64,000 nucleotides of DNA. It comes from Jackrogersella multiformis (taxonomy: Eukaryota > Ascomycota > Sordariomycetes > Xylariales > Hypoxylaceae). Both the position numbers and the translations under genes were made by a program. The stretch lies in NCBI GenBank assembly GCA_902806575.1, contig CADCXD010000005.1, positions 186,001 to 250,000 of the forward strand. The letters run 5' to 3'. Under the pieces are notes generated by a model that did not search any database, had not been told where the DNA came from, and saw only the letters and a list, made by a program, of their open reading frames with translations. This document shows, in pieces, positions 12,701 through 23,168 of this stretch. How positions within the stretch are numbered: position 1 is the first letter of the stretch; each line of letters opens with the position of its first letter.

Positions 12701-13230
12701 GACGGATCATTATATTTAGGACCGCGGAAGTATTGCGTTTCGTTGACCTCGTACTATTATATGTCAGTGAATAGATGCCATTATCGAAATCTCCCCATCG
12801 TATCGCCACTACGTAGAGGTCCATGAAACACTACGCTTGAAACCCAGCCAGTCATCCATTTGACATTTATGCTGTATATAGATTCAATGAAGTATAATTG
12901 GATTGTGCGGCTTACATGTGTATAATTACGTGTGGTCGGTCTATATTCATACGTTGCCGACTCAGCTCCAACATCTCCATTGCTCAAAGTGAAGTTAGTT
13001 CCAGTCACTCGTCCGAAGTCGTTCGCCAGGTCGTTCGCCGCTCGAATAACTCCCCAATAGTCCTCACTCGAAACGAGGATTTGAGGTTGGGAAATCGGTC
13101 CTCCGGCTACTTGAAAGGCTCCCTCGATGTTGGTGAAACTGATTACCTGCTGCTGTCCAAGAGCGGTTGCGAATGGAGCGAACCCAGTCACCGCCGCCAG
13201 CAACTGACATCTTAGAGATGGAAAGCGCAT
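9800..13230 (-). CDS. Secreted GH115 xylan alpha-1,2-glucuronidase
   Basis: GH115 enzymes release (4-O-methyl)glucuronic acid side chains from xylan outside the cell, so this gene points to use of plant cell walls. Exons: 13230-12916, 12753-11010, 10953-9800, 1,070 aa, within the usual family size. A signal peptide covers about residues 1-25 (basic start, hydrophobic core, ALG). The central region carries the family run of GTIFGIYDISEQIGVSPWYWWAD, the VKYRGFFINDEQPGL block and WINTIQLEKTAEQMALAYAHGADRIWIVNVGDLKP; the C-terminal part contains DYWQQPMRN-like and GH115 beta-sandwich sequence. Intron 1 (162 nt) is somewhat long, but joins phase 0 to phase 0 (NYTH|YEVNETQYFRGP), as expected. All three exons are free of lesions. 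Confidence 0.93.
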
Positions 13231-14282
13231 ATTTGATGGCCTGATCTAATATTATTATAAGAACGTCCTCCGAGACGTGCCGGTGCTAGAACTAATGCTC
13301 TAGGTTTGCTCGGTATCTCAAAACCACATGCCGGCCGTACGGATAGCACCGACATCGTAGGTCTCGAGATTGGGAACGTTGAGAATAATATATGGATACC
13401 AGCAGCTTGGAATTTGCTACATCAGGGCAAGCTACCCTAGCTGATAGCTAGAGTGAGGTTCCATCGTGAAGGCGGAACAATCGACTTGGGTCCGCCAGGT
13501 TCAATCCCACGCCATGTAATTACGGAAATACTGTCCAAGATCGTATTGATTGCCAAGAATAGAGGTGCCTGAACTGACTGTAGCATCCATACTACTCCGC
13601 ATTTGGGGTTAATGACCCATGTATTTAGTTCCGTAGAATGTAGAACTGGAACTAGAGGTGCTCGAAAATGGTGAAAATGGTGAAAGTCGGTTGGCGGATA
13701 ATTTGAAGTGAGATCCAGGATGGATTCAAGGTACCTTAGGTACCTAGGTAAGGAAGGATTGGAACTTCCAGGTACTAACTGTAGGTACCTAGGTACACTC
13801 AGTACAGAAGCTGAAATGCACTAACGTTTCCCCGCATAGCGCTCTACGGCCCACTATTGTTAGCGCGACTACCAAGGCGGAGGGTTTTTACAGTGATCCA
13901 TTCCATTAAAAGCAACCTTGGAACTCGTACCTTCTCGTGGAATAAATAGACGGCAACCGTCCCGTACGGCCGGGATTAGAGCCTCCACGCCGTCGTGGAC
14001 TCTCACATTTAGCCTGAATTCTACCTGGTCACTACTGTATCAATCCAAAGTCGAGTTGGTTGCATTGCCTACGCGAGTGTGCCGAAAGTGGCATTAGAGC
14101 CGACATCAGAATTCATCACGATGAAATTCGTCAAATATCTAGAGTTCTTGTAGTTCTTGCTTCACGCATGCTAAAGACCTCCAAATCAGCCATGTCAATG
14201 ATTATCTACCCAGCAGTCCAGGTATCTTCTGCATATCTACATAGCTGTACACAGCAGGCCTCTGGATCCAACTCCATTGTTC
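13231..14282. other. Intergenic, GH115 promoter side
   Basis: About 1 kb with no coding signal. TACCTAGG-family repeats lie at 13731-13753 and 13783-13798. Part of this should hold the GH115 promoter; I can name no specific regulator site with confidence. Confidence 0.5.
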
Positions 14283-15350
14283 TTAGTTGGGAGGTTGCTC
14301 AGCAAACTTTCTCCAGGCCGCAGCTTCATCGTTTCCTTGACTTTGCCCATGTGTCATCAGCTGTCGTTGAAGTTTAGGATACAATGCTGTGTTCGCTCGG
14401 ATAGCCGCGTCGATAGCTTGCGATTCCCAGTTACTTTCAGCCACAGGCTGAGATCCTAATCCATCTCCTCTCGCCACCTTTGGTGTGCTATCTAGGTGAG
14501 GTCTTGAGCATGAGACGCTCTTGATCCAATCTAATAGAGTCTGGGTCCCCTTCCATGATCGTCGGGGCTTAAAGGAGCTATTAGGTTTTCTCGGCCACTT
14601 TGTGGGAAGAAATCGACCAGCAACGATAGGCTCTTTGCCTCCATGTGATGTGCCCAATTCGCGTCCTGACTTCCAGGTATGTAGCATTTCAGTCTCGTCA
14701 AGGTTGGGAATCTCATTCTCGATGAGGCTCTGGAACTGTCGAAGAACGGCATCGATCCAATAACGACAACCTAGACAGGTGTAATTGTGTAAGTTAGTAT
14801 AGCCATAACAAAGACAGTATACTTCAAATGTAAGAGGCACAAGAAAAGACTAATCGCGGTAATTGTAAAGTCGGTATCGCGTAATGCCGGACTTCTCCAA
14901 CCGGCCTATCCAATCCTCAACACTACCCAGGACTCTAACATCAGTCCTAAAACTGCAAGCATAACCTTCCAGCAGTTCGAATCCATCAAAATCGCCATCT
15001 ACGATGCGTAGATGTGGGCCTGGTCGGCAAATGGTAATAGTATTTCCAAGAGCATCAATCTGTTTCAGCTCGATTGATACATTTTGACCACTAGGGGCTT
15101 CGAGGATGACTACCCAGTTGTTGTGCTTCTCGGTAGGCTCATCCGAAGGGACTTTGGTTTCCAACTCGCGAGCAGCGAGGTAGCATCCCGTGACCGGCTG
15201 AGCCAGGAGTGAGCGCCAATCTGCAGGTTCAGCCTTCGACGATTCGTGCGAGAGGAATACTGTAGGGACAGATTGGGAACTGGGCGCGTCTTCATTACGG
15301 ATATTCCAGAGTTCTTTAGGCGAATAACGGATGAAGTGAGGCGACGCCAT
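14283..15350 (-). pseudogene. DUF7770-like gene interrupted by TAG
   Basis: The first ATG at 15350 opens a 166-codon ORF ending at TAG 14852-14850 (...RYRLYNYRD, stop). The same frame continues without another stop to 14283 and contains GCRYWIDAVLRQFQ, a motif typical of the fungal DUF7770 domain, which normally follows soon after an R-Y-x-F/L stretch like the one before the stop. Between them lies what looks like an old intron, with branch TACTAAC and acceptor TGTCTAG, but I find no donor that restores the frame and avoids the TAG. A lost donor or a nonsense change would both explain this. The function of the family is unknown. The alternative is a truncated protein of 166 aa. The 3' part (14283-14780) still looks coding. 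Confidence 0.5.
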
Positions 15351-16899
15351 AACGCAGATGATGGTGCTGCCCACAAGGTACTGTCCTTACAAGGCGCGTT
15401 GTGGTTAGCAATTTTGGGATGGGTAACGTATGGTAGACCAGTCGTCCTGCGATAGAGTTTTATGGTAATCGCTGAGGTAATAGGGGTGCTGAGGAAATAG
15501 AAGTAGGGGCGATTACCGTAATAAATAGCGTGAACTACCTGTTAGATCTGAGAGGAATATGAAGTTGGTTGCGGGATTATTGAGGTGCATTGGAAATTAG
15601 AGTGTTATGTTACTTGGGCAGAGGACGAAGTAATATCTGATAAATCGTGGTAACCCAGGTGTTTAACAAGTCAAATTCTAGTTCCTCAAAGAATAAAGGG
15701 ATAGATGCCTGGGTAGCCCCTATCAAGGTACTCGAGAAAATGGTTCGTAAGGGGTAAGGGGATTTGTACGGACGGTATGTGCCTAACTCTCGATAATATG
15801 AGAACGGACATGGATTAAGTTACCAGCAATGGTAATAATTGGCACATCTCTCAGAGTGTATGTTATTCACGAGCTAAAAGTTAAGAACTAAGAACTCGAA
15901 CAGATATTTCAAGTCATAAAGAGGCATTGACGACTTTCTCAAAGTTTCTAAGCTCTATGAACAAGAAATAACCTAATATTCAAGGATAGGAATAATGATA
16001 TTAGATATCATAACCTTTAATTTCCCTTGCGGACTTTGATAATAATCTCAAGTAGGCCCTCCAGATCCTCTACACCATCGAGGTGATTTACGTCTCGGAT
16101 AATAAATGCTGGCCCTCCAGATCCTGAAAGCATCTCTTTATTCATTATAGCTTCCTCATTTACCGGTCATTTTATTCTAATGTTTTATTTTTATTTTTCT
16201 TAGATGCTTGGCTCGTTTAGTTTAACAGCATAAGGACTGAATCCTCTCTCTAAGTGCCTAATAGCAAGCCAATACGATGGCATATTAGTCAGAATCGTAT
16301 ATTCAACCCATTATAAATGAACAAACAGTATGATCATGTAATATCGAATCAACCGTTGTAAAATGTGTGCCTTTTGAAGGAGCTATGACAAAACATGTTA
16401 CTATTTTATTCCATTTGGGATGCGGCACAGAACCAAGCCACATACCTGCTTAAACAACTACAATTCTATGCTTGATGCTTACAATAAAGGTTTCTCCGAT
16501 GTATCTTTCAGAATAAATGGGTTGTCTTGGGCGAAGTGTGTAACATCGAAGTTATGATGGGTTCTAGATCTATGAAGAGACACTGTAGATAGCTTGAGAT
16601 CATAACTTCTGTCATCCTAGGTATGCTATTCAAATTTATATTCCTTAACTTTACGAGAGTTTTATCACTTGTTGCCTCTCGAAGTGTCTTAGAGCACAAT
16701 ACCCTTCGTCCAGATGAAACCCAGCACGATATTCCGTTGCCTTTAACGACATGGCGGAACAATATCAGTCGTCGTATGGGGTTCCTATGGAAGGACACTA
16801 AACCCCTCGAAGTTCGCGACAACACTATAGAAGAGCTCCCTGAAATCGATACGAATTTTAAGGTTGGAAGGAACTACAGAGTACGAGCTTAACAGAGCT
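15351..16899. other. Long spacer without a gene
   Basis: Only short ORFs. A 15-bp direct repeat (GGCCCTCCAGATCCT) occurs at 16055-16069 and 16111-16125, each preceded by an AATAAT-like context. The 16623-16892 ORF runs into the pseudogene region and may be part of its lost 5' end, but I cannot show that. Confidence 0.4.
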
Positions 16900-17905
16900 G
16901 GCTCATACCATCGACTAGCTGGGCTTTCTGATGACAAATCGTCACGAAGGTCAATGGGTCTACAAAATTATATGCAAGTGTCGAAGAGCACAAATGATGG
17001 AAAATCCTTTAATTTATTTGGCGAGGTTGCTCGTGAGGAAAATAAGGACCTACACAATGGGGATTTAATCGAAATACCGTCAAGTACTAGTGCTACGTTA
17101 GGAAACGCGAAGCTCCGGTCGTTCTAGCCGCTTATAGGAATCATGACTTAGATTCGTCTGGTAAACCAACATATTATCGCATCGCTGTATCTCGGAGCGA
17201 GGATGGAGGCTGCACTTGGAGAGAAGCATCTCACGTCATTGAGCAGCCTTCAAAGGACGGCCAAGGGATGAAAAATGGTGTATGAGAGCCGTTCATGCGG
17301 ATCAACACCCAGGGAAACGTGCAGCTGACCTATTCCGGTGAATTGGTCCATGATAACCAGGAGACCTTCAGCGCGATATCCCGTGATGGAGGCAAATGCT
17401 GGACCAAACCTATGAGCCTACATCTTCATAAGCAAGACGAGCACATGCGTGACGGCATGCAGAGTATCATTTCTATCAAAGACTTAGAGAATGGTAAAGA
17501 AGCACTTGTTATGGTGTTTGAGGTCAAAGTGGGCGCTGTGGTCCACCTCGATTATGTAGTCTCCTACGACGATGGCGCATCATGGGGGAATAGGGATGGT
17601 ATATACGATCCCGAAGACGATGAAAAGAGCGCTGGCGCACCGTATGTTGCCAACATAGGAGATAGCATCGCCGTCGTGTTCATGACGGATGAGGATATCC
17701 AGGAAATAAACTGGCCAACAAGAGCAGCAACTAAGGTTGTGTTTTCCGACGGAGTAAAGAATGGGAAAATAAATTGACCAAAAAGCCACAGCTTATCGAC
17801 GAAGTCCCGTCTTGGTGGCCAGGCGCCATGTAGATATCAGATAATGAAGTCATGGCCGTCTATGGACATGATGGCGTGCCAAGAGGGAAGTTCATTACAC
17901 AGTAA
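16900..17905 (+). pseudogene. Asp-box (BNR/sialidase-like) beta-propeller pseudogene
   Basis: The remains read as a secreted-type glycoside hydrolase with Asp-box repeats, resembling fungal GH93/sialidase-like proteins. At least four Asp boxes are visible in order: SKSTNDGKSF, SRSEDGGCTW, ISRDGGKCW and SYDDGASW. Lesions: a frame change near 17100 (the frame moves to KREAPVVLAAYRNHDLDSSG); TGA at 17283-17285 where the family context NGV-x-EPFMRI suggests Trp; a second frame change near 17755-17765, after which WENKLTKKPQLIDEVPSWWPGAM continues; and a TAG within that last part before ISDNEVMAVYGHDG. It ends at TAA 17903-17905. The 5' end and any signal peptide are not recognisable. These changes cannot be explained as introns. 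The longest intact piece is 17295-17777. Confidence 0.8.
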
Positions 17906-18346
17906 TAGTGTAGTATAATGAGACAATAGAGTAGAGTCGGCGAATCCGGTTAATCTTGAGTTGTTTTAGTAGGTAATTATCATTAGAAACTTACGCCCAG
18001 TCCCTTGTGTTTCCCGATGTCCCTTGGTACGGTAACGTCGGTTCCGGGAGTGCTCTGATAATTCTCTCACATACTAGTAATAACTAGATCTTTCGGAGAG
18101 CGCCCATTCTATGGAATGCTGGGGGAAGTTGGTTCTTTAGATACCATGTGCCTAAGGAAGTAGGCAAACGCCACCAGCCTCAACCTCCAGGAAAAGCTTA
18201 CAGCCTAGAGGATCTTAGCGGCCTACATTAGACCTGAGTTTACCCCGCAGTCACCGAGTCCGAGTGCGAGCACGGCTTATTCCGAGCATTTCCTACAAAC
18301 CTAGGAACCTAGGAATATATTCTACTCTTGCTGACCTGAATATCAG
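17906..18346. other. Spacer before tRNA-Asn
   Basis: No ORF or repeat of note; short CTAGGAACCTAGGAA motifs near 18299-18316. Confidence 0.4.
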
Positions 18347-18461
18347 TCCTCCGTGGCGCAATTGGCTAGCGCGTCTGACTGTTACTTGTCTCTAGTTGAC
18401 ATGTTTGTCTTCCAAGGAGAGTGGCATCAGGAGGTTGACAGTTCAAGCCTGTCCGGGGGAG
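18347..18461 (+). tRNA. tRNA-Asn (GTT), 41-nt intron
   Basis: The 7-bp acceptor stem TCCTCCG/CGGGGGA, D stem GCGC/GCGC, anticodon stem TCTGA/TCAGG and T arm GACAG-TTCAAGC-CTGTC all pair. The anticodon loop reads CT-GTT-A, giving Asn. An intron of 41 nt (18389-18429 approximately) sits after position 37, the normal eukaryotic site. The mature tRNA is 74 nt without CCA. Discriminator base G. A Pol III T-run follows at 18504-18510, 42 nt downstream. Confidence 0.93.
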
Positions 18462-19176
18462 TTACGACCCGGGACGGATTCAATCCGTTCATGCAATCAC
18501 CTGTTTTTTTCTTTTCTTTGTTCCTTCCTTTTTTTTTAAACATTCGCTTACACAGCCACATACTCACTCACAGTATCCAAAACCACAACGCATTAATTGA
18601 TTGATGTATTTATGAACTTCGTTTTTATTCGAGGACTATGTACCTACTACCTTTTTTGTTTTTATAAATTCCCAAGCATTTATTTGGCCCCTAATGGCTA
18701 GGCAATAGTTATCCTGCACTGGTCGATTTTAACTGCTTACTCTTAAGACTATCATCATGGTGTGAATACCAACAAGCTTGGAGAGGGGAACTCGCTTAAA
18801 ACCGATATACCTTATGCCGAAAACATGCCGATTTGCGTGATCGGGAGTGCATTAGCCGTGTGGGTTTGGTGATAACGACCAAAAATGAAATAGCAATCAA
18901 TCATAAGAACTTCCAATCTTGTCTAATGCTACTTTAGAAGGCAGACCAACGTTGCGCAACATATTTCAGCGAATCTATTTAAGAAGGAACGATTACTACC
19001 AAAAGAATTAAAGTTTAAGATCCCCACAGCTAGATTTGAAGGTGTATTGGTGCACCATATAAGCATGATTAGTGCCAGTTGATAGATCTACCATGCTGTT
19101 CACCTAATGTTAGTCGAATTAAATGGAAAAAAAAAGGAAACTGCTTGAACGGATTGATATCCATCCCGGGTTGTGA
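18462..19176. other. Spacer between two convergent tRNA-Asn genes
   Basis: The ends of this spacer are inverted copies of each other: the trailer of each tRNA (about 41-42 nt) shares ACCCGGGA(C/T)GGAT...ATCCGTTCA and can form a short GGAT/ATCC hairpin before the T-run. The middle has no gene. Confidence 0.6.
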
Positions 19177-19273
19177 CTCCCCCGGACAGGCTTGAACTGT
19201 CAACCTCCTGATTGCCTCTACACATCACGTATAGGTAACAGTCAGACGCGCTAGCCAATTGCGCCACGGAGGA
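19177..19273 (-). tRNA. tRNA-Asn (GTT), 23-nt intron
   Basis: Its exons are identical to the tRNA-Asn at 18347-18461, but on the opposite strand. The intron after position 37 is only 23 nt and shares no clear sequence with that of the other copy. T-run on the minus strand at 19135-19127, 41 nt after the discriminator. Confidence 0.93.
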
Positions 19274-20575
19274 TCTTTGTTTGCACCATCTACCACCCGG
19301 ACTAGCCCGGCAGCCAATGGCGAGAGCGAATTGAGCTCTAGCCAATCGAATAAGTGATGGCTCGTTGGGAAAAACCTTCTTTTGCAAGTATTTATATAGT
19401 AACAACCAAAAAGCCATTGTTTTCTATGCTAAACCCCTTTTGGATAAACGGGCTGTCCCTTAGTCATCTCAGTTTCTAGCTACAGATCTCCTTAGGCTAG
19501 AAATCCTCGTTTGCCAAACCTTTCCCATTATACATAATGCTCAATATTTCTCCGTTCGCTTATTCATGATCGATACTCAGACACCCGTGATGGGGTTAAG
19601 CGCCAGCAGCAATGAAGCTAACGACCTCATCGGGGGTAGGGAATTGGGTATTAAGGGCTTCTTAGTGAATGCCATAAGTTTATCCATCAATGTTGAATAA
19701 TATACTGTACATCTAGGCAAGTAAAGGGTTTAATTATGCGACATTTGAAGTTACGGTTGACGGCTCGTTCCTCAATTCCAACCATTTTTTTCTTCCAATA
19801 CAAGATCATCTCGTACACTTAACCAGAAGACTTTAACCTAAAGCATTATCACTACCAGCTAATAGGTAAATCATAAATGTTACATTAATGATCGAGTTTA
19901 ATATACTGATATCAGTTTCTAATTATAACTAAAGGAATCGAGGCTTTTCACGGTATTAGTCATGTAAATATGTCGAGACTATTCGAACTTTTTTAATCTA
20001 ACATTAATACTTGTACCTATATCCAAAGTTATGAGAAGAGTAAGCTCGGAATAAGAACTTCTTCCTCGAATGACAACTAGCTACAGCTCCTTATATGGAT
20101 CATTTATGAGTATTCTTTATCGTTAAGTTATCCAAGTCCGTACCTTTTTCCTGACAATCTAATGACATAACATTGACGTGTTATTCAGAAACTTATCGTA
20201 CCTATCCTTCTATTACCTATGTAATTGCTACATGTAGTTAAAAGACGGTTATATAGTATCAAGGAAAGTGCTACCGACGGGTCGAACCGAACCTATCCGG
20301 CAATATGTGGGGGATACCATGCTATCCCGATCTAATCGCTCCTTCCACTCCGATTCCGGCCGGGTAGAGAGGAAAGTATATAGTTATCACTACCGTCTTA
20401 TTTACAACGGCAATTCGCATATCACGGAAACTTACAATAAAGATATTGATTCGATTGACTTAAATGAGAGGAAAAGTCTTAGACTTCTTATCATAAAAAA
20501 ACTACAGTGTTGCTTTGATTTCCAGACAATACTATAGATCTCAACTTTAACTACTTCATTTACCTACCCTCTAAA
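19274..20575. other. AT-rich spacer upstream of the amidase
   Basis: No coding signal. The stretch from about 19700 to 20260 is AT-rich with many TA steps. The 20268-20537 ORF has no recognisable feature and I leave it out. Confidence 0.45.
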
Positions 20576-22093
20576 ATGGAGCCTTATCAGTTAACGGCAA
20601 CACAAGCTCTTGCGAAATTTAAAGATGGTACATTGACAGTTGAAGAATATGCCCGTTCACTACTCACTCGAATTGAGAAGAGAGACGATACTGTTAAGGC
20701 TTGGGCATATCTCAACCCAGAATATGTGATTCAACAAGCCAAGCAGCTCGACTCCGTGCCGCCAGAGAAGCGAGGTCCTCTACATGGCGTGGCTATTGCA
20801 GTCAAAGACGTTATATACACCAAAGGTTCTCTTACTATTCTTCCTCCTCCTCAAGTTTATTGCCAGAATCAGAGCACTGATGATTTGTAGATATGCCAAC
20901 TCAGCATAATTCCCCAATCTACGAGGGAGATGAACCGAAGGTCGATGCTGCATCCATTATAACACTACGTCATGCGGGTGCTTTAATCCTTGGTAAGATA
21001 CAATTATATTAGAATTCAGGCCCTGTCGATTGGAAAGTAAAGTTCGGCATACTCATTTTACGCAGGCAAGACAACCACGACGGAGTTTGCGTCAACTACG
21101 GAAGGGCCAAAAACACGAAACCCGCACGACACGACACGTACCCCTGGTGGCTCGTCCTCCGGGTCGGCGGCGGCAGTAGGTGATTTCCAAGCGCCTATCG
21201 GAATAGGCACGCAGACAGGAGGAAGCACCATTCGCCCGGGCTCGTACAATGGTGTTTACGCCTTCAAGCCAACATGGAACGCCATCAGCCGTGAAGGACT
21301 GAAGATATACTCGCTTATCCTCGACACTATCGGGTTTTTCGCAAGGAGTGTCGAGGATTTGGAATTAATTGCCGACGTTCTCGTGCTCGAAGATGACATA
21401 CCTCCGGTTGATAACTTCTCCATTAAGGGGTCCAAATTTGCGCTTCTTAAGACGATGATATGGCCGCAAGCGGGACCTGGCACGATCGCAGCTTTGGAAG
21501 CTGGTGCGCAACTTTTAAGAGATAAAGGCGCAGAAGTCGAAGAGATCGAGTTGCCTCCCGAGTTCGACAATTTGCCCGAATGGCACCGCATCGTACTACA
21601 AAGTGACGGGCGACCTACGTTTCTGCCTGAGTATCGGGTCGCTAAGCACAAGCTGTCGCCATTCCTAGCTGATCATGTTGATAACATCTACAAGATATCG
21701 CGGGCCGCTCAGCTTGAAGCATTCGACGGCATTGCTTCCTTGAGACCTAAGATTGATAAGATAGCTAGCAAATATGCTGCTATTCTTACGCCGAGCGTGA
21801 CAGACGAAGCGCCTGTAGGTTTAGGATCTACTGGGAGTCCAGCGTTTAATTGTATCTGGACGGTAAGTCACAACTCCTAACATACTAGGGACCACTACTT
21901 ATTTAATAATCATATACAGGCCCTCCATACACCCGTATCCAATATCCCAGGTTTCAAGGGAGAGAATGGAATGCCGGTTGGCTTATCATTGGTTGCGCCG
22001 AGATACCATGACAAACACTTGCTTGTAGTTTCCAAGGCCGTCGGAGAGATATTTGAAGGCGAGGGTGGATGGAATAGGCAGGTCTATTCATAA
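20576..22093 (+). CDS. Amidase signature family hydrolase
   Basis: Amidase-signature enzymes hydrolyse C-N bonds of amides using a Ser-cisSer-Lys triad; the substrate is unknown. Exons: 20576-20825, 20891-20992, 21066-21862, 21920-22093, 440 aa. The triad is complete: Lys in AVAIAVKD near residue 82, the Gly/Ser-rich PGGSSSGSAAAVGDF with the cis-Ser, and the nucleophile in GTQTGGSTIRPGSYNG. Splicing restores KDVIYTKDMPTQHNSPIY and ALILGKTTTTEFA, which are usual for fungal members. No signal peptide, so probably cytosolic. The protein is somewhat short for the family but has no lesion. It is followed by an FAD monooxygenase, an MFS transporter and a P450, which suggests a shared catabolic or tailoring task. 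Confidence 0.92.
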
Positions 22094-22505
22094 ACTCCCA
22101 ATTCACTTATTCATTTTCAAGCATTCATTTTCAAGTCATGCCTTGGTATTTAGTAACTATATCTCCTCATGATCACTATTACTATTTTTGTTAAAAACTA
22201 CTGAGACGTGAGGTAGCTAAAGTCTTTAGGCTCCATCTTTCCTATGAAATGATACTATCAAGTAAGTAAATAAGACGTAAATAGAGAATTCGAAATCTAC
22301 ATTAATGCTTTTATTATTGACCACTTTTAGCATAAAGAAACATTTTTTGAAAACCAATAATACATGAAAAAGGGGGATAAGGAGGTTTGGGTAGAGATAT
22401 ATGGGCTATAGATTGACTAATACTAGAATAATACTCCCCCGCAATTACTCCCCTCCCCCCTTACTACTAGTAACTTGTATCTAGTGTAAAACACCTGGGA
22501 ATTCA
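22094..22505. other. Spacer 3' of the amidase
   Basis: AT-rich, no ORF of note and no repeat recognised. Confidence 0.4.
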
Positions 22506-22597
22506 AGCGCCATATTTCCCTCTAGTCTCTAGGCAAGATCTCCGATCAGGCGAGATCCCACCTGTTAGCGAGAATAGGTTCGATTCCTGTTAGCGCT
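22506..22597 (+). tRNA. tRNA-like remnant with a perfect B box
   Basis: A perfect Pol III B box, GGTTCGATTCC (22577-22587), sits in a T-arm-like hairpin (ATAGG...CCTGT), followed by TAGCGCT (22591-22597), which pairs with AGCGCCA (22506-22512) at six of seven positions. In between, GATCTC...GAGATC pairs, but the loop is nine bases and the D arm does not fold. I read it as a decayed tRNA, or a tRNA-derived element, with a long variable region. It is not a functional tRNA that I can assign to an amino acid. Confidence 0.35.
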
Positions 22598-23168
22598 ATT
22601 GGTATCTCGCTGGTAGCTCAATTCTCGGTAATAAAATAATTAGCGAAGCTTTTTAATCACGAGTTGACTAGATACTCATTCTGGAGACTCATGTTTCGTA
22701 ACCGAGGTTTTGCGTCGTCTAAATAGGGGCGATGTGACAATTGATCCAATGGACGACATCAGGGGATTAGTTATCCCTACTTAGGTGGTCGGCAGAACCA
22801 CAGAGTTCAATAGTCCGCGCATCAGCATTACTTTTTATTCATTCTATATCTCAGTATATATGTGGATGACATCACCTAAGGATTAACATGGCTGCCAGCC
22901 CATTCTGCCGGCTGTCTTTACCCCAAACACAAGCTTCCCTAACCATAAAGGGACTTACGTCTGGACTGCGGGGAAACGTGTCGTTCGATCTTAACCATGG
23001 ACGCAGTTTCGGCAAGTAATGAACACCAGGCGGAGTTCGGGGAAAGGATACCAAGAGCAATCCATACCCGATCCATCGCGTTTATTTACTTCACCCCGCG
23101 TCTCTTTCCGTTGCACAGCGATTCCTCTTTTGATTCCTCCAGTAGAAGCAAGTTATTTATCGATAATT
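22598..23168. other. Upstream region of the FAD monooxygenase
   Basis: No reliable ORF. A second tRNA-like scrap (GGTAGCTCAATTCTCGGTA, 22611-22629) follows the B-box remnant. The rest should include the monooxygenase promoter. Confidence 0.35.

Noticed and set aside
16055..16125. Two 15-bp direct repeats as an attachment site or array
   Set aside because: Only two copies, 41 bp apart, with no associated gene.
20268..20537. 89-codon ORF upstream of the amidase
   Set aside because: AT-rich, no motif, and probably leader DNA.
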